This document shows, piece after piece, positions 24,272 to 33,745 of a DNA stretch of 64,000 bases. Source of the stretch: an uncultured Opitutaceae bacterium (GTDB taxonomy: Bacteria > Verrucomicrobiota > Verrucomicrobiia > Opitutales > Opitutaceae). Every line of letters starts with the position of its first letter. The stretch's first letter is position 1. The notes below the pieces were generated by a model. That model had not been told where the DNA came from. It made no database searches and saw only the letters and a list, made by a program, of their open reading frames with translations. The stretch spans positions 57,632 to 121,631 of the forward strand of contig CAIYUN010000036.1 in assembly GCA_903929355.1 (NCBI GenBank), written 5' to 3'. The translations under genes and the position numbers were made by a program.

Positions 24272-25480
24272 ATGAAACCTGTGTTGCCCTGTGTCCTCAC
24301 CCTCAACGGCGGCTCGTCGAGCATCCGATTCGCGGTGTTTGAGGCCGGAGAAACGCCGCGACGGCACCTCGCGGGGAAAATTGACCGCATCGGATTGCGC
24401 GGCACCCATCTCGCCCTCACCGACCCGGTGGGAAAACCACGGCCACCCCACCGGCTGCCCATCGGCGATCACCGCACAGCGGTGGCTTTCCTCCTCGACT
24501 GGCTGGAAACCCAACCGGTCTTCGGGTCGGTCAAAGCTGTGGGCCACCGCGTGGTGCATGGCCTGAAACATTCCAAGCCCGCGCGCGTGACGCCGGGGCT
24601 GCTGGAGGAACTGCGCCGCATCACGCCGTTGGCGCCCGAGCACCTGCCGCGCGAGATCGGGTTGATCGAGGCCCTGCACCGCCGGCACCCGCAGCTGCCG
24701 CAGGTGGCGTGCTTCGACACCGCGTTCCATCGCACCCTGCCAACGGTCGCCCGATTGCTGCCGATTCCGCGCCGTTATGCTGCCCGGGGGGTCGAGCGAT
24801 ACGGTTTTCACGGCCTGTCCTACGCTTATCTGATGGAGGAGCTTGGCCGCCTCGATCCGGCCGCGGCGAAAAGCCGCGTAATTCTCGCCCACCTCGGTAA
24901 CGGGGCCAGCCTCGCCGCCGTGCGCGACGGGCAGAGCCTGGACACAAGCATGGGCCTCACGCCAACGGCGGGATTGGTGATGGGCACGCGAACGGGCGAC
25001 CTCGACCCCGGCCTGGTCTCCTTTCTGGCGCGCACCGAGAAAATGACGGCGACCCGGTTTCAGCGGATGGTGAACCACGAGTCCGGTCTGCTGGGCGTTT
25101 CAGCGACGAGCGCCGATCTGCGCGACCTGTGTGCGTGCGAAGGCACCGATGTGCGCGCGGCGGAGGCCGTGGCGCTGTTTTGCTACCAGGCAAAAAAATG
25201 GATCGGCGCCTATGCCGCCGCGCTCGGCGGACTGGATACCTTGGTTTTTGCCGGGGGGATCGGTGAAAACGCGCCGCTGATCCGGACCCGCATCTGCACC
25301 GGGCTTGGCTTCCTCGGCCTCGAGCTGAATGACCGGCGCAACGCGGAAAATGCCCCGCTGATTTCATCGGACTCGGCTCGGGTCAAGGTGCGGGTCATCC
25401 GCACCGACGAGGAGCTGATGATCGCGCGATCCGTCAGCCGTGTCCTCGATCCCGCCCCGGGCGGAAAACTCAAACCATGA
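24272..25480 (+). CDS. ackA: Acetate/propionate kinase
   Basis: A 402-residue acetate kinase interconverting acetyl phosphate + ADP and acetate + ATP. The opening [12 protein letters not shown] corresponds to the nucleotide/acetate site motif, with Gly in place of the common Cys. Later come [32 protein letters not shown] and [11 protein letters not shown]. Its stop overlaps the phosphoketolase ATG (ATGA), so acetyl phosphate made by phosphoketolase can be used directly for ATP. Motif site 5 lies upstream. Confidence 0.92.
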   Translation: MKPVLPCVLTLNGGSSSIRFAVFEAGETPRRHLAGKIDRIGLRGTHLALTDPVGKPRPPHRLPIGDHRTAVAFLLDWLETQPVFGSVKAVGHRVVHGLKHSKPARVTPGLLEELRRITPLAPEHLPREIGLIEALHRRHPQLPQVACFDTAFHRTLPTVARLLPIPRRYAARGVERYGFHGLSYAYLMEELGRLDPAAAKSRVILAHLGNGASLAAVRDGQSLDTSMGLTPTAGLVMGTRTGDLDPGLVSFLARTEKMTATRFQRMVNHESGLLGVSATSADLRDLCACEGTDVRAAEAVALFCYQAKKWIGAYAAALGGLDTLVFAGGIGENAPLIRTRICTGLGFLGLELNDRRNAENAPLISSDSARVKVRVIRTDEELMIARSVSRVLDPAPGGKLKP

Positions 25481-28080
25481 ACAACCCCACCCTCACGCCC
25501 GACCTGCTCAGCCGGATCGATGCCTACTGGCGTGCCGCCAACTACCTGTCGGTCGGCCAGATTTACCTGTATGACAATCCGCTGCTGAGACGGCCCCTTG
25601 CCCTCACGGACGTGAAGCACATGCTGCTGGGACACTGGGGCACGACCCCGGGCCAAAACTTCATCTACGCCCACCTGAATCGCGTGATCAAGCATCACGA
25701 CCTCGACATGATCTATGTCTCCGGCCCCGGGCACGGCGGGCCGGCCGTCGTGGGCAACACTTACCTCGAAGGCACCTATAGCGAGGTCTATCCCCACATC
25801 AGCCAGGACGAGGCCGGGCTGCGGAAACTTTTCCTCCAGTTTTCGTTTCCCGGCGGCATTCCCAGCCACGCCTCCCCCGAAACACCCGGCTCGATCCACG
25901 AGGGCGGCGAACTGGGTTATTCGCTCAGCCATTCGTTTGGCGCGGTGTTCGACAATCCCGCGCTCATCGTCGCGTGCGTCGTCGGCGACGGCGAGGCCGA
26001 GACGGGGCCGCTGGCCACGGCGTGGCATTCCAACAAGTTTCTCGACCCGGCCACTGACGGCGCGGTGCTGCCGATCCTGCACCTTAACGGCTACAAGATC
26101 TCCAACCCGACCGTCCTCGCGCGCATCACGCGCGAGGAACTGGATCAGTTGTTCCGCGGCTATGGGTGGACCCCGTATTTTGTCGAGTATCACGACGACA
26201 ACGCCGCCATGCACACGGCCATGGCGGAGACGCTCGACGCGGTGGTGACGGACATCAAGCGCATCCAGCACGAGGCCAGGATCCTCGGCAATCCGACCCG
26301 CCCGCGCTGGCCGATGATTGTCCTCAATTCCCCCAAGGGCTGGACCGGCCCGGCGTGGGTGGACGGGGTGCAAATCACGGGCACCTTTCGCGCCCATCAG
26401 GTGCCGCTCGCCGTGTCGGCCGCCGCGCCGCCCGAACACCTCGCGCTCCTGGAAGCCTGGCTGCGGAGCTACCGGCCGGAGGAACTCTTCGACGAGGCGG
26501 GCCGGTTGAAACCCGAGCTGGCCGAGCTCGCGCCCAAGGGCGGGCGCCGGATGGGCGCGAATCCGCACGCCAATGGTGGGCTGCTGCTCCGCGACCTTCG
26601 GATGCCGGATTTCCGCGACTATGCGGCCGACGTACCCGCGCCCGGGGTCCGTGGCATCGGCGACACGCATGTGCTGGGTGCATTCCTGCGCGACGTGGCG
26701 AAACTGAACGGCGTGCAGAAAAACTTTCGGATCTTCGGCCCGGATGAAACGCTCTCGAACGGTCTGGAGGCCGTGTTTGAAACCACCGCGCGCCAGTGGG
26801 ACGCCGCCACCGTGCCGAACGACGAGTTCCTCGCGCCCGCCGGGCGCGTGATGGAGATGCTCAGCGAGCACCAGTGCGAAGGCTGGCTGGAGGGCTATCT
26901 GCTCACCGGCCGGCACGGGCTGTTCAACTGTTACGAGGCGTTCATCCACATCGTGGACTCGATGTTCAACCAGCACGCCAAGTGGCTCAAGGTCACGTCA
27001 CACCTGCCATGGCGGCGGAAAATCGCCTCGCTCAACTACCTGCTCGCCTCCCACGTCTGGCGGCAGGACCACAACGGCTTCACGCATCAGGACCCCGGTT
27101 TCATTGACCATGTGGTGAATAAAAAGGCGTCCGTCGTCCGGGTCTATCTGCCGCCCGACGCCAACTGCCTGCTGTCGGTGATGGACCACTGCCTGCGCAG
27201 CCGCCACTACGTCAACGTCGTGATCGCCGGCAAACACCCGGCGCCGCAGTGGCTCAGCATGGAGGCCGCCGTGCGGCACTGCACGGAGGGCATCGGCATC
27301 TGGGCCTGGGCGAGCAACGACCAGGACGCGGACCCCGACGTGGTCATGGCCTGCTGTGGCGACGTGCCGACGCTGGAGACACTGGCGGCCGTCTCCCTGC
27401 TCCGCGAACACCTGCCGGAGCTGAAAGTACGGGTGGTCAACGTGGTGGATCTCATGCGGCTGCAGCCGCCCTCCGAGCACCCGCACGGTTTGGGCGACCG
27501 GGATTTCGACGAGCTCTTCACCACGGACAAACCGGTGATCTTTGCCTTCCACGCCTACCCGTGGCTGATCCACCGGCTGACCTACCGCCGCACCAACCAC
27601 GGCAACATCCATGTGCGCGGCTACAAGGAGGAGGGCACGATCACCACACCCTTTGACATGACGGTCTTGAACGAGCTGGACCGCTTTCACCTCGTAATGG
27701 ATACCATTGACCGCCTGCCGCAGACCGGCGCGAGGGGTCTCCGCCATCTGATGACCGGTCGAGCCGGGTACGGGATCCCAGCGCTCCGATTCGGGCGCGG
27801 CTTCCAAAATGGCATCCTTCGCCACCACACAGGAATGTCCCGTCAGTTCGAGTTTGGCCTGATCCCAGTCAGTCCTGGAGACCTCGTGAGGGGTGCGGCC
27901 GTCGATGACCGCCAGCTCGACCGCCCGGGAACGGATCATCCCCCGGGAGGCCGAGCCGATGCCGGAAGCGTTTTCGATCAAGACACCCTGGGTCAGCGGA
28001 TTGTTGGTCATCGCTGCGGAGCATGCGCGCAAAAGCCCGTTCAGACCATGGGGTGTAACCCGAAGCAGGGGAAAGGCTGA
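25477..28080 (+). CDS. xfp: Phosphoketolase with foreign C-terminal tail
   Basis: Thiamine-diphosphate enzyme splitting xylulose-5-P and/or fructose-6-P to acetyl phosphate and a triose or tetrose phosphate. Family sequence runs from residue 1 to about 754: [29 protein letters not shown], the diphosphate motif [18 protein letters not shown], and [20 protein letters not shown]. The family's last ~35 residues (usually ending in a D-W-x-W-like block) are absent. Instead the frame runs on for 113 codons antisense to a DUF2934-like gene and stops at 28080. Whether the product is active is unclear. Coupled to ackA by ATGA overlap. Confidence 0.85.
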   Translation: MNNPTLTPDLLSRIDAYWRAANYLSVGQIYLYDNPLLRRPLALTDVKHMLLGHWGTTPGQNFIYAHLNRVIKHHDLDMIYVSGPGHGGPAVVGNTYLEGTYSEVYPHISQDEAGLRKLFLQFSFPGGIPSHASPETPGSIHEGGELGYSLSHSFGAVFDNPALIVACVVGDGEAETGPLATAWHSNKFLDPATDGAVLPILHLNGYKISNPTVLARITREELDQLFRGYGWTPYFVEYHDDNAAMHTAMAETLDAVVTDIKRIQHEARILGNPTRPRWPMIVLNSPKGWTGPAWVDGVQITGTFRAHQVPLAVSAAAPPEHLALLEAWLRSYRPEELFDEAGRLKPELAELAPKGGRRMGANPHANGGLLLRDLRMPDFRDYAADVPAPGVRGIGDTHVLGAFLRDVAKLNGVQKNFRIFGPDETLSNGLEAVFETTARQWDAATVPNDEFLAPAGRVMEMLSEHQCEGWLEGYLLTGRHGLFNCYEAFIHIVDSMFNQHAKWLKVTSHLPWRRKIASLNYLLASHVWRQDHNGFTHQDPGFIDHVVNKKASVVRVYLPPDANCLLSVMDHCLRSRHYVNVVIAGKHPAPQWLSMEAAVRHCTEGIGIWAWASNDQDADPDVVMACCGDVPTLETLAAVSLLREHLPELKVRVVNVVDLMRLQPPSEHPHGLGDRDFDELFTTDKPVIFAFHAYPWLIHRLTYRRTNHGNIHVRGYKEEGTITTPFDMTVLNELDRFHLVMDTIDRLPQTGARGLRHLMTGRAGYGIPALRFGRGFQNGILRHHTGMSRQFEFGLIPVSPGDLVRGAAVDDRQLDRPGTDHPPGGRADAGSVFDQDTLGQRIVGHRCGACAQKPVQTMGCNPKQGKG
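27735..28011 (-). pseudogene. DUF2934-like protein, 3' end lost into phosphoketolase
   Basis: From the ATG at 28011 the minus strand encodes [20 protein letters not shown], then [15 protein letters not shown] and [11 protein letters not shown], and [14 protein letters not shown]. This resembles small DUF2934-like stress proteins. Family-like sequence ends near codon 92; beyond about 27735 the frame is simply antisense to phosphoketolase (open to 26998). With motif site 6 at 36 nt upstream, the 5' half still looks functional. Either both genes lost their 3' ends in one deletion, or a long antisense-tailed protein is made. Confidence 0.65.
28048..28061 (-). promoter_or_regulatory. Stress-island motif, site 6 (upstream of DUF2934-like gene)
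   Basis: Minus strand reads exactly GGGTTACACCCCAT. There are 36 nt to the ATG at 28011, the same spacing as site 3. The bases before it (GCTTC) resemble those before site 1 (TCTTC). Confidence 0.68.
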
Positions 28081-28190
28081 TCCGCCGTCGCCAGGGCCAT
28101 GGCGCGACGCGGGGACTGAAGGCTGCAGCGGTCGGGACTCCCGCAGGCACAAGCCCGGTTCGCTTCAGCCTGAAACCAGCAGAATGGTGA

Positions 28191-28359
28191 CACTGTGGGC
28201 ACAGAGAGCGGAGGGAGTTCACGGAGCAAACCCAGCAACGATCAGAACAAGGATGGGCCCATCACCCCGGCTGGGTGACACCAATGTCTAATTCCGGCCC
28301 GAGGTCATACGCTGTGACCTCGGATTGTAACTCTGTGATCTCCGTGACCAACTCCGACT
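28191..28359. repeat. Inverted pair of 9-nt-period repeats (CTCTGTG/CTCCGTG) around a hairpin
   Basis: At 28331-28359 units CTCTGTGAT, CTCCGTGAC repeat every 9 nt. At 28191-28230 the reverse complement reads CTCCGTGAA, CTCCCTCCG, CTCTCTGTG. The two face each other. Between them (28299-28323) CCGAGGTCA and TGACCTCGG form a 9-bp stem that could end transcription of the lyase gene on the minus strand. No gene is seen between 28081 and 28365. Confidence 0.65.
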
Positions 28360-28365
28360 CTCGCT

Positions 28366-30741
28366 TCAAGGCATCGGCACCGAGAGGGAGCCGTGCGCTT
28401 TGCCGCCGTTGGCGCTGAAGGGGACCGTGACATTAAAATTAGATCTCGAGCCACTCTGAAGCGAAGATTTGAATTCAACATCGGCGGACGCTGAACCACC
28501 TGGTGGAATGTTGCCGAGGGGAACAGGAAAATGGTTTGGGTCGCGGCTGGTGATAGCGGGAAGTGCGGAGAGATAGTCATTCAACGGAAGTCGTTCGAGC
28601 TTAAACCCGTCCACCCGGGCGTCGTTGGCGGAGCCTGGGCCCGTATTCGTCACCGTGACCGTCCAGACGGTGTCGCTCTTCTTGGTGAGCTTGGCGGTGA
28701 GCGCGGCCGGCGGCGGGGCGGTGGGCTCGTCCACCTCCAGCACGAGAGTGTCGTAACCAAAACCATTGCCGCCCCCAGCGCGGGTGAGCGTGATCGTGTT
28801 GGAGCCGACCACGAGCTTGCTCGCCGGAAAAGTGAGCGTCGCCTGATTGTAGGAACCACTGCGATCGGCCTGCCGCGACAGGGTCGAACCGCCACCACCC
28901 GGGAGCGCCCCGGTCACGCCGTCGCGCGAGCCGTTGACGGCCACCACCGGCGCACCGCCTTGGTTCACGGATGAAGCGACCGTAAAATAAGCGGTCCCGG
29001 CATGGGGCCGGTCCACGTTGAAGGTGATGGTCCAGGTGCCGGCCTTGGTCTGCGCGTAATACCAATCCTTCGGCTCCCAGCTTTTCCCGATGACGTAGTT
29101 CAGATTGGCCGGCACCAGGGTGGGCTTTTCAAAGGAACGCGGGGTGGAATATTCGGACGGATGGTATCCGCGCAGTGATAAATCCGCCGGCACGGTGGCG
29201 AGGGCGAACTCGCCGCCCATCTCATCGGACTTGCCGATCTGCCAAAGAAAGGTCGTCGCGGTCGCGGGCTTCCACTCAATGGTGCCGAGATCCTGCGCGG
29301 TCCCACTGAAGGTGAGCCCCGTCTTCTTGAGCATGTCCGTAATGGAGCCCTTGGCGGGGAAGACATACATGGAGTAGGTGCCCGGACGGCTGGTCCCGGG
29401 TTGGGTGGCCGGCGGGATGCCCGGCAGCGAGAACTGGCCGTCCGGCCCCGTCTTCACAAAATAGGTCGCCTCGTGGATGGGATAGACCTCGGGCGAGTCC
29501 TGCGTGGAGAGCAGCACCCATAAGCCATCCGCCGGCCGGCCGTCGGCGATCTTGATGTGGCCGGTCACGGTGGTGCGCTGGGCAGGTTTCGGGTAGAGCG
29601 GATCGTCCACCCAGGCGCAGCCGGCGCGATTCTCTGCAATTTCGGCTTCCGCCACGGCGGCACCCTGATCGATCACGGATTCGGGGTGGGCGGGGTCGCC
29701 GGCGGTGATAAACGTGAACCACGGTCCGCAAAAGCGCTGGTAGCCGGCAAAGAGGCGGTAGCCCGGCAGATCATAATGGTTGGGGCCAAAGTAATTCAGG
29801 ATCAGCGCGTCCTGGTGGATCGCGAGATCCTGGTGCGTCGGACCAACCCCGTAGAACGCACACAAGGTCTGGTCGGTCACGCCCCCGAGCGGGGTCAGCC
29901 ACGCGCCGAAGCCGTGGCCATAGTGGCCGAACATCGGGTTCTCGTGGTGGTAGAGGGTCCAGTTATACTTGGTGTAAATGGTGCCGGCGGGCAGGTCGGC
30001 ATCATTGCCGGCCGGCACCTGCCAGGTTTCATCCCCCTTGTTGCCGGTCACGGAGAGGGACTGGAGATACCGGTAGGTGGGCTGCTGGCCGCCGCCCCGC
30101 TCCCAGTTGAACGTGTGGTCAAAAATGGACCGGTCCCATCGCGTGTTCATCCGCACCTCGCTGATGGAGGTCGCCGCCGCCGCCGTCATGATCACATAGC
30201 CATAGAGACCCTGCTTGCCCTTGCGCATGATCAGGTGGTGCTCGTAACGCAGGGGGGAGCTGCTGTTGTCAATGAAGGCGACCTCGGCGAGGTCGGGGGT
30301 GATCCGGAGAACTTTGACCTGGTTGCAGACCAAGCGGCTGCCGCCGCCGCCGGCATCAATGTAAAAAGAGTGCTGGCGGTCCGGATCGCGCGGATCGACG
30401 CCGTTCAGGTTGTGCGCGAGCTCCGTCCCGTTGACGATGACCGAGGTCACCGTGATGGACGTGCTCGCGCGCTGGCGACCGGTGCCGTTCCAGCCGGTGA
30501 CGACGCCGCCCGCCGCGTCGTCGCGATTGAACGCAAAGTGGATCAGCCCGTTGTCGAGCACAATGCCCGGCGCACCCGCCGGAAAGGGAAACGGATAAGT
30601 CCCGACCTTGGCGGGCTCGCCGTTGAGGAGAAAAGTGACATCGGTGGCGACGCCGGTGGCGGCGCGCGCACCGGAGAGGAGGCCGGCAAGACCAATGATC
30701 AAAACGGCGAAACGGAGCAGGGGTTGGGTGGGGAGGTGCAT
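28366..30741 (-). CDS. Rhamnogalacturonan lyase, polysaccharide lyase family 4-like
   Basis: A 791-residue secreted protein with a signal peptide (ending GARAA). The catalytic domain (about 30-390) has PL4-type features: GIVLDNGLIHFAF, the repeated aromatic/His blocks YNWTLYHHENPMFGHYGHGFG, and GYQRFCGPWFTFI. A fibronectin-like domain follows (about 420-500, VTGHIKIADGRPADG), then a carbohydrate-binding-like domain (about 520-690, SWEPKDWYYAQTKAGTW). An extra C-terminal beta domain (about 700-791) carries TNTGPGSANDARVDGF. It should cleave rhamnogalacturonan I by beta-elimination. Divergent from the GH105 gene, whose enzyme would process its products. Confidence 0.85.
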   Translation of the reverse strand: MHLPTQPLLRFAVLIIGLAGLLSGARAATGVATDVTFLLNGEPAKVGTYPFPFPAGAPGIVLDNGLIHFAFNRDDAAGGVVTGWNGTGRQRASTSITVTSVIVNGTELAHNLNGVDPRDPDRQHSFYIDAGGGGSRLVCNQVKVLRITPDLAEVAFIDNSSSPLRYEHHLIMRKGKQGLYGYVIMTAAAATSISEVRMNTRWDRSIFDHTFNWERGGGQQPTYRYLQSLSVTGNKGDETWQVPAGNDADLPAGTIYTKYNWTLYHHENPMFGHYGHGFGAWLTPLGGVTDQTLCAFYGVGPTHQDLAIHQDALILNYFGPNHYDLPGYRLFAGYQRFCGPWFTFITAGDPAHPESVIDQGAAVAEAEIAENRAGCAWVDDPLYPKPAQRTTVTGHIKIADGRPADGLWVLLSTQDSPEVYPIHEATYFVKTGPDGQFSLPGIPPATQPGTSRPGTYSMYVFPAKGSITDMLKKTGLTFSGTAQDLGTIEWKPATATTFLWQIGKSDEMGGEFALATVPADLSLRGYHPSEYSTPRSFEKPTLVPANLNYVIGKSWEPKDWYYAQTKAGTWTITFNVDRPHAGTAYFTVASSVNQGGAPVVAVNGSRDGVTGALPGGGGSTLSRQADRSGSYNQATLTFPASKLVVGSNTITLTRAGGGNGFGYDTLVLEVDEPTAPPPAALTAKLTKKSDTVWTVTVTNTGPGSANDARVDGFKLERLPLNDYLSALPAITSRDPNHFPVPLGNIPPGGSASADVEFKSSLQSGSRSNFNVTVPFSANGGKAHGSLSVPMP

Positions 30742-30822
30742 GGCAGGGGGTCGCGATTTCTCCAACCGGCGGAAGCCAAAGGCAAACCAATACCGCCACC
30801 AAGGCGGGCTGGCCAAGATCGG

Positions 30823-30930
30823 GGTGGAGCGCGTTGACCCCAACGCGCTGGCTCGAAGTGATGGAGCCGCGACGCCCTCGTCGCTGTCGGGCGGTCAGGT
30901 CAATCGACGCGACGGGGGCGTCGCGTCTCC
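30823..30930. repeat. Composite: GCGTTGA palindrome plus CGCGACG inverted repeat
   Basis: First the dispersed palindrome (30823-30851, GGTGGAGCGCGTTGACC and CAACGCGCTGG). Then an inverted repeat with arms 30863-30884 and 30906-30930 (GGAG-CGCGACGCCC-CGTCG; about 19 of 21 paired). It lies in the 319-nt gap between the divergent lyase and GH105 genes. No gene is seen here, and promoters for both could overlap it. Confidence 0.7.
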
Positions 30931-31060
30931 AGGAATCGGAGCCGCATCCATGGTTCCCGGTCATTGCAATAAACTGAGCTACGCCCGTTAACCCAAGGTG
31001 GTAAAAAATCTGGCAAACCGTCCCTCTTTCCAGCAACCTCCGCACCCCACCCCATTATCC

Positions 31061-32422
31061 ATGAAGTCACTTGCCCAACTGTTCTTCTTCACCACCCTGT
31101 TGCTGACCGTGGCCCATCCCGGCGGCCAAGCTTTGGCCGCCGCCATGCCGGCGCCCCAATACCCCGTGCCCTATGCCCCGGCCACGGTCGCGGAGATCAC
31201 AGCCGTGCTCAACCGGGTCCACGGCTACCTCGACACCGCCTCCCCCGCCCGGCTGCTCGACCAGCCCAATGGACAGGAGGTCACCGACCTCGCCAAGATT
31301 CCCGCGACCGCCACGCTCGTGCGCGGCTCGTTTGCCTTGGTCAGCTACGAGTGGGGCGTCACCTATGCGGGGATGCTGCATGCGGGCGAGGTCACTGGTG
31401 ACCATCGCTTCACGGACTTTGTCTCAAGGCGTTTCAAGCTCATCGCCGCTCTCACCACCGCGGCCCAGAACGGCGGCCCGGCCGGCGAAGGGGCCGACTG
31501 GGGCGGGCCGCAGTCCACCTTCCGCCACCTGCTCAAGCCCAATTCCCTCGATGACTGCGGCTCCATCGCCACCTCCCTGATCAAGGCCCAGCAGGCGGGC
31601 GTGGTCGACAACCTGCGCCCGTTCATCGATCCCGCCCTGAATTTCATCAGCCACACCCAGTTCCGCCTGGCCGACGGCACCCTCGCGCGCAACCGCCCCC
31701 TGGCCAATGCGCTCTGGCTCGACGACCTGTTCATGGGGGTCCCCGCCCTGGCCCAGATGGGCAAGCTGACCGGCGACACCAAATACTACGACGATGCCGC
31801 CAAACAAATCCTCCAGTTTTCCGGCCGGATGTTTGTGAAGGACAAGAACCTCTTCCAGCACGGCTGGATCCAGGCCATGGACCCGCACCCGGTGTTTCAC
31901 TGGGCCCGGGCCAACGGCTGGGCGATCATGGCCATGACCGAATTGCTCGACGTGCTGCCGGCCGACCATCCCCAGCGCGCGCCGATTCTCGATCTCTACC
32001 GCGCCCATGTCCGCGGGTTGGCCACCTGCCAGGGCGGCGATGGCCTCTGGCACCAGCTCCTCGACCGGTCCGACTCGTATGAGGAGACCTCGGCCTCGGC
32101 GATCTTCACCTACTGCATCGCCCGCGGCATCGACCAGGGCTGGCTCGACCCGCTGGCGTATGCCCCGATGGTTTCGCTCGGCTGGAACGCGGTGGCCCAG
32201 AAGGTCAACGCGGGGGGCCAGGTGGAGGGCACCTGCATCGGCACCGGCATGGGCTTCGAACCCATGTTTTACTACACCCGGCCGACGAGTGTGCTGGCGG
32301 CCCATGGCTACGGGCCGGTGCTGCTCGCCGGGGCGGAAATGATCAAGCTGCGCCAGGGTAAGGCCAGACAGGCACTGATCAGCGACGGCGCGGTGCAGTT
32401 GCAACCGGCGCCGGGGATCTGA
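31061..32422 (+). CDS. Glycoside hydrolase family 105/88-like unsaturated rhamnogalacturonyl hydrolase
   Basis: A 453-residue exported enzyme (signal peptide residues 1-27, ending ALAAA). The (alpha/alpha)6-barrel pattern matches YteR/YesR: LDDCGSIATSLIKAQ, LWLDDLFMGVPALAQMGKLTG, DPHPVFHWARANGWAIMAM, GDGLWHQLLDRSDSYEETSASAIF. The Asp in LDDLFMG and the Asp/Trp/His around WARANGW-LWHQ are the expected active-site region. It would remove the unsaturated galacturonyl end from oligosaccharides made by the lyase encoded divergently. ATG 31061 starts the signal peptide. Confidence 0.88.
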   Translation: MKSLAQLFFFTTLLLTVAHPGGQALAAAMPAPQYPVPYAPATVAEITAVLNRVHGYLDTASPARLLDQPNGQEVTDLAKIPATATLVRGSFALVSYEWGVTYAGMLHAGEVTGDHRFTDFVSRRFKLIAALTTAAQNGGPAGEGADWGGPQSTFRHLLKPNSLDDCGSIATSLIKAQQAGVVDNLRPFIDPALNFISHTQFRLADGTLARNRPLANALWLDDLFMGVPALAQMGKLTGDTKYYDDAAKQILQFSGRMFVKDKNLFQHGWIQAMDPHPVFHWARANGWAIMAMTELLDVLPADHPQRAPILDLYRAHVRGLATCQGGDGLWHQLLDRSDSYEETSASAIFTYCIARGIDQGWLDPLAYAPMVSLGWNAVAQKVNAGGQVEGTCIGTGMGFEPMFYYTRPTSVLAAHGYGPVLLAGAEMIKLRQGKARQALISDGAVQLQPAPGI

Positions 32423-32427
32423 AGCAA

Positions 32428-32457
32428 GCCAGAGGTCAGGTGCCAGCGGTCAGCGGA
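32428..32457. repeat. Heptad repeat, GTCAGCG-type word (four units)
   Basis: GCCAGAG, GTCAGGT, GCCAGCG, GTCAGCG in tandem just after the GH105 stop, in the same word family as 18189-18250. Confidence 0.75.
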
Positions 32458-32520
32458 CGGAGCGAACGCGGGTTGCATCCGCCGCGCGCACAGCGCCCGG
32501 CCCACCCCGGGAATTCCTGT

Positions 32521-33735
32521 TCACTCGAAGCGCAGGGCCTCGATGGGATCGAGGCGGGCCGCTTTGCGCGCGGGGTAGAAGCCGAAAAAGATGCCCACGG
32601 CGGCGCTGAACAACACCGCGACCGCGATGGCCACCGGTGAGACCAGGGTGGGCCAGTTGTTCAGGTACGAAAGGAGTTCCGAGGCGCCCACGCCCAGCAG
32701 GACCCCGAAGATGCCGCCCATCAGGCTCAGGACCACCGACTCAATGAGAAACTGGAGCAGCACATCACTCCCATGCGCCCCGATGGCCAGGCGGATGCCG
32801 ATCTCACGGGTGCGCTCGGTCACGCTCACCAGCATGATGTTCATGATGCCGATGCCGCCGACAATGAGCGAGACGGCCGCCACGCCGCCCAGCAGCAGGG
32901 TCATGGTGCGGGACGTGTTGGTGGCGGCCTGGGCGATCTCCTCCTGGTTGCGCACGATAAAGTCGTCGCTCTGCGGGGTGGTATGATGCCGCTGGCGCAG
33001 CAGCTCGATGATGTCGTTCTGCACCGAGGCCAGCGTGCCGGCGCTGCTCGTCTGGACATTGACGGTGCGCAGCATGGTTTGCTTGGCGATGCGCTTCATC
33101 TCGCTCGTGTAGGGAATGACCACCAGGTCGTCCTGGTCGGTGCCTTGCACCGAGAGGCCCTTCGGCATGAGGACCCCCAATACCTTGAAGGGCTGGTTTT
33201 TGATGCGCAGCACCTGGCCCACGGCCTCGCCGTCCGGAAACAATTGGTCCACGATGGTCTGGCCGATGACACAGACTTTGCCGACCGTCCGCACGTCCGT
33301 CTCGGCGAACATGCTGCCCTGCGCGAGCGGCCAAAGCCGGATGTCGAGATAGCTGCCGCTTTCACCCAGGACCGAGGTGGACCAGTTGAGGCCGTTGGCG
33401 AGAACCTGGGCGTTGGTGCGAACCTCCGGGCTGACGGCGACCACGTTGGCCACATCCCGGCCGATCGCGTCGGCGTCATCGGGGCTGAGGGTGCCGGCGC
33501 CAAACCCGCCGCTGCGCGCGCCGCCTTGGTTGGTGCTGCCGGAGTTCACGAGCACGATGTTCTGGCCGAGGCTCGCGATCTGGGCCTCGACCATCGATTT
33601 GGCCCCGTTGCCGATGCTCACCATGGTGATGACGGCGCCGACGCCGATGATGATGCCCAAAGCGGTCAGGATGGAGCGGAGCTTGTTGCGCCGCAGGGCG
33701 CGGAGCGCGATCAGAACGGTGGAGGCGATGCGCAT
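32521..33735 (-). CDS. MacB-type ABC transporter permease
   Basis: A 404-residue permease with N-terminal membrane helix (TALGIIIGVGAVITMVSIG), MacB periplasmic core domain (about 45-240) and three C-terminal helices around SVTERTREIGIRLAIGA. It ends GFYPARKAARLDPIEALRFE, the usual MacB tail. In MacB proper the ATPase is fused; here it is a separate gene 10 nt upstream. Third gene of the MacA-ATPase-permease operon, an exporter of peptides, lipids or toxic compounds. No TolC-like gene lies nearby. Confidence 0.92.
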   Translation of the reverse strand: MRIASTVLIALRALRRNKLRSILTALGIIIGVGAVITMVSIGNGAKSMVEAQIASLGQNIVLVNSGSTNQGGARSGGFGAGTLSPDDADAIGRDVANVVAVSPEVRTNAQVLANGLNWSTSVLGESGSYLDIRLWPLAQGSMFAETDVRTVGKVCVIGQTIVDQLFPDGEAVGQVLRIKNQPFKVLGVLMPKGLSVQGTDQDDLVVIPYTSEMKRIAKQTMLRTVNVQTSSAGTLASVQNDIIELLRQRHHTTPQSDDFIVRNQEEIAQAATNTSRTMTLLLGGVAAVSLIVGGIGIMNIMLVSVTERTREIGIRLAIGAHGSDVLLQFLIESVVLSLMGGIFGVLLGVGASELLSYLNNWPTLVSPVAIAVAVLFSAAVGIFFGFYPARKAARLDPIEALRFE

Positions 33736-33745
33736 TGGGAGGGGT

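Noticed and set aside
25210..26976. 588-codon minus-strand frame opposite ackA/xfp
   Set aside because: Antisense to two strongly conserved enzymes; no motif in the translation.
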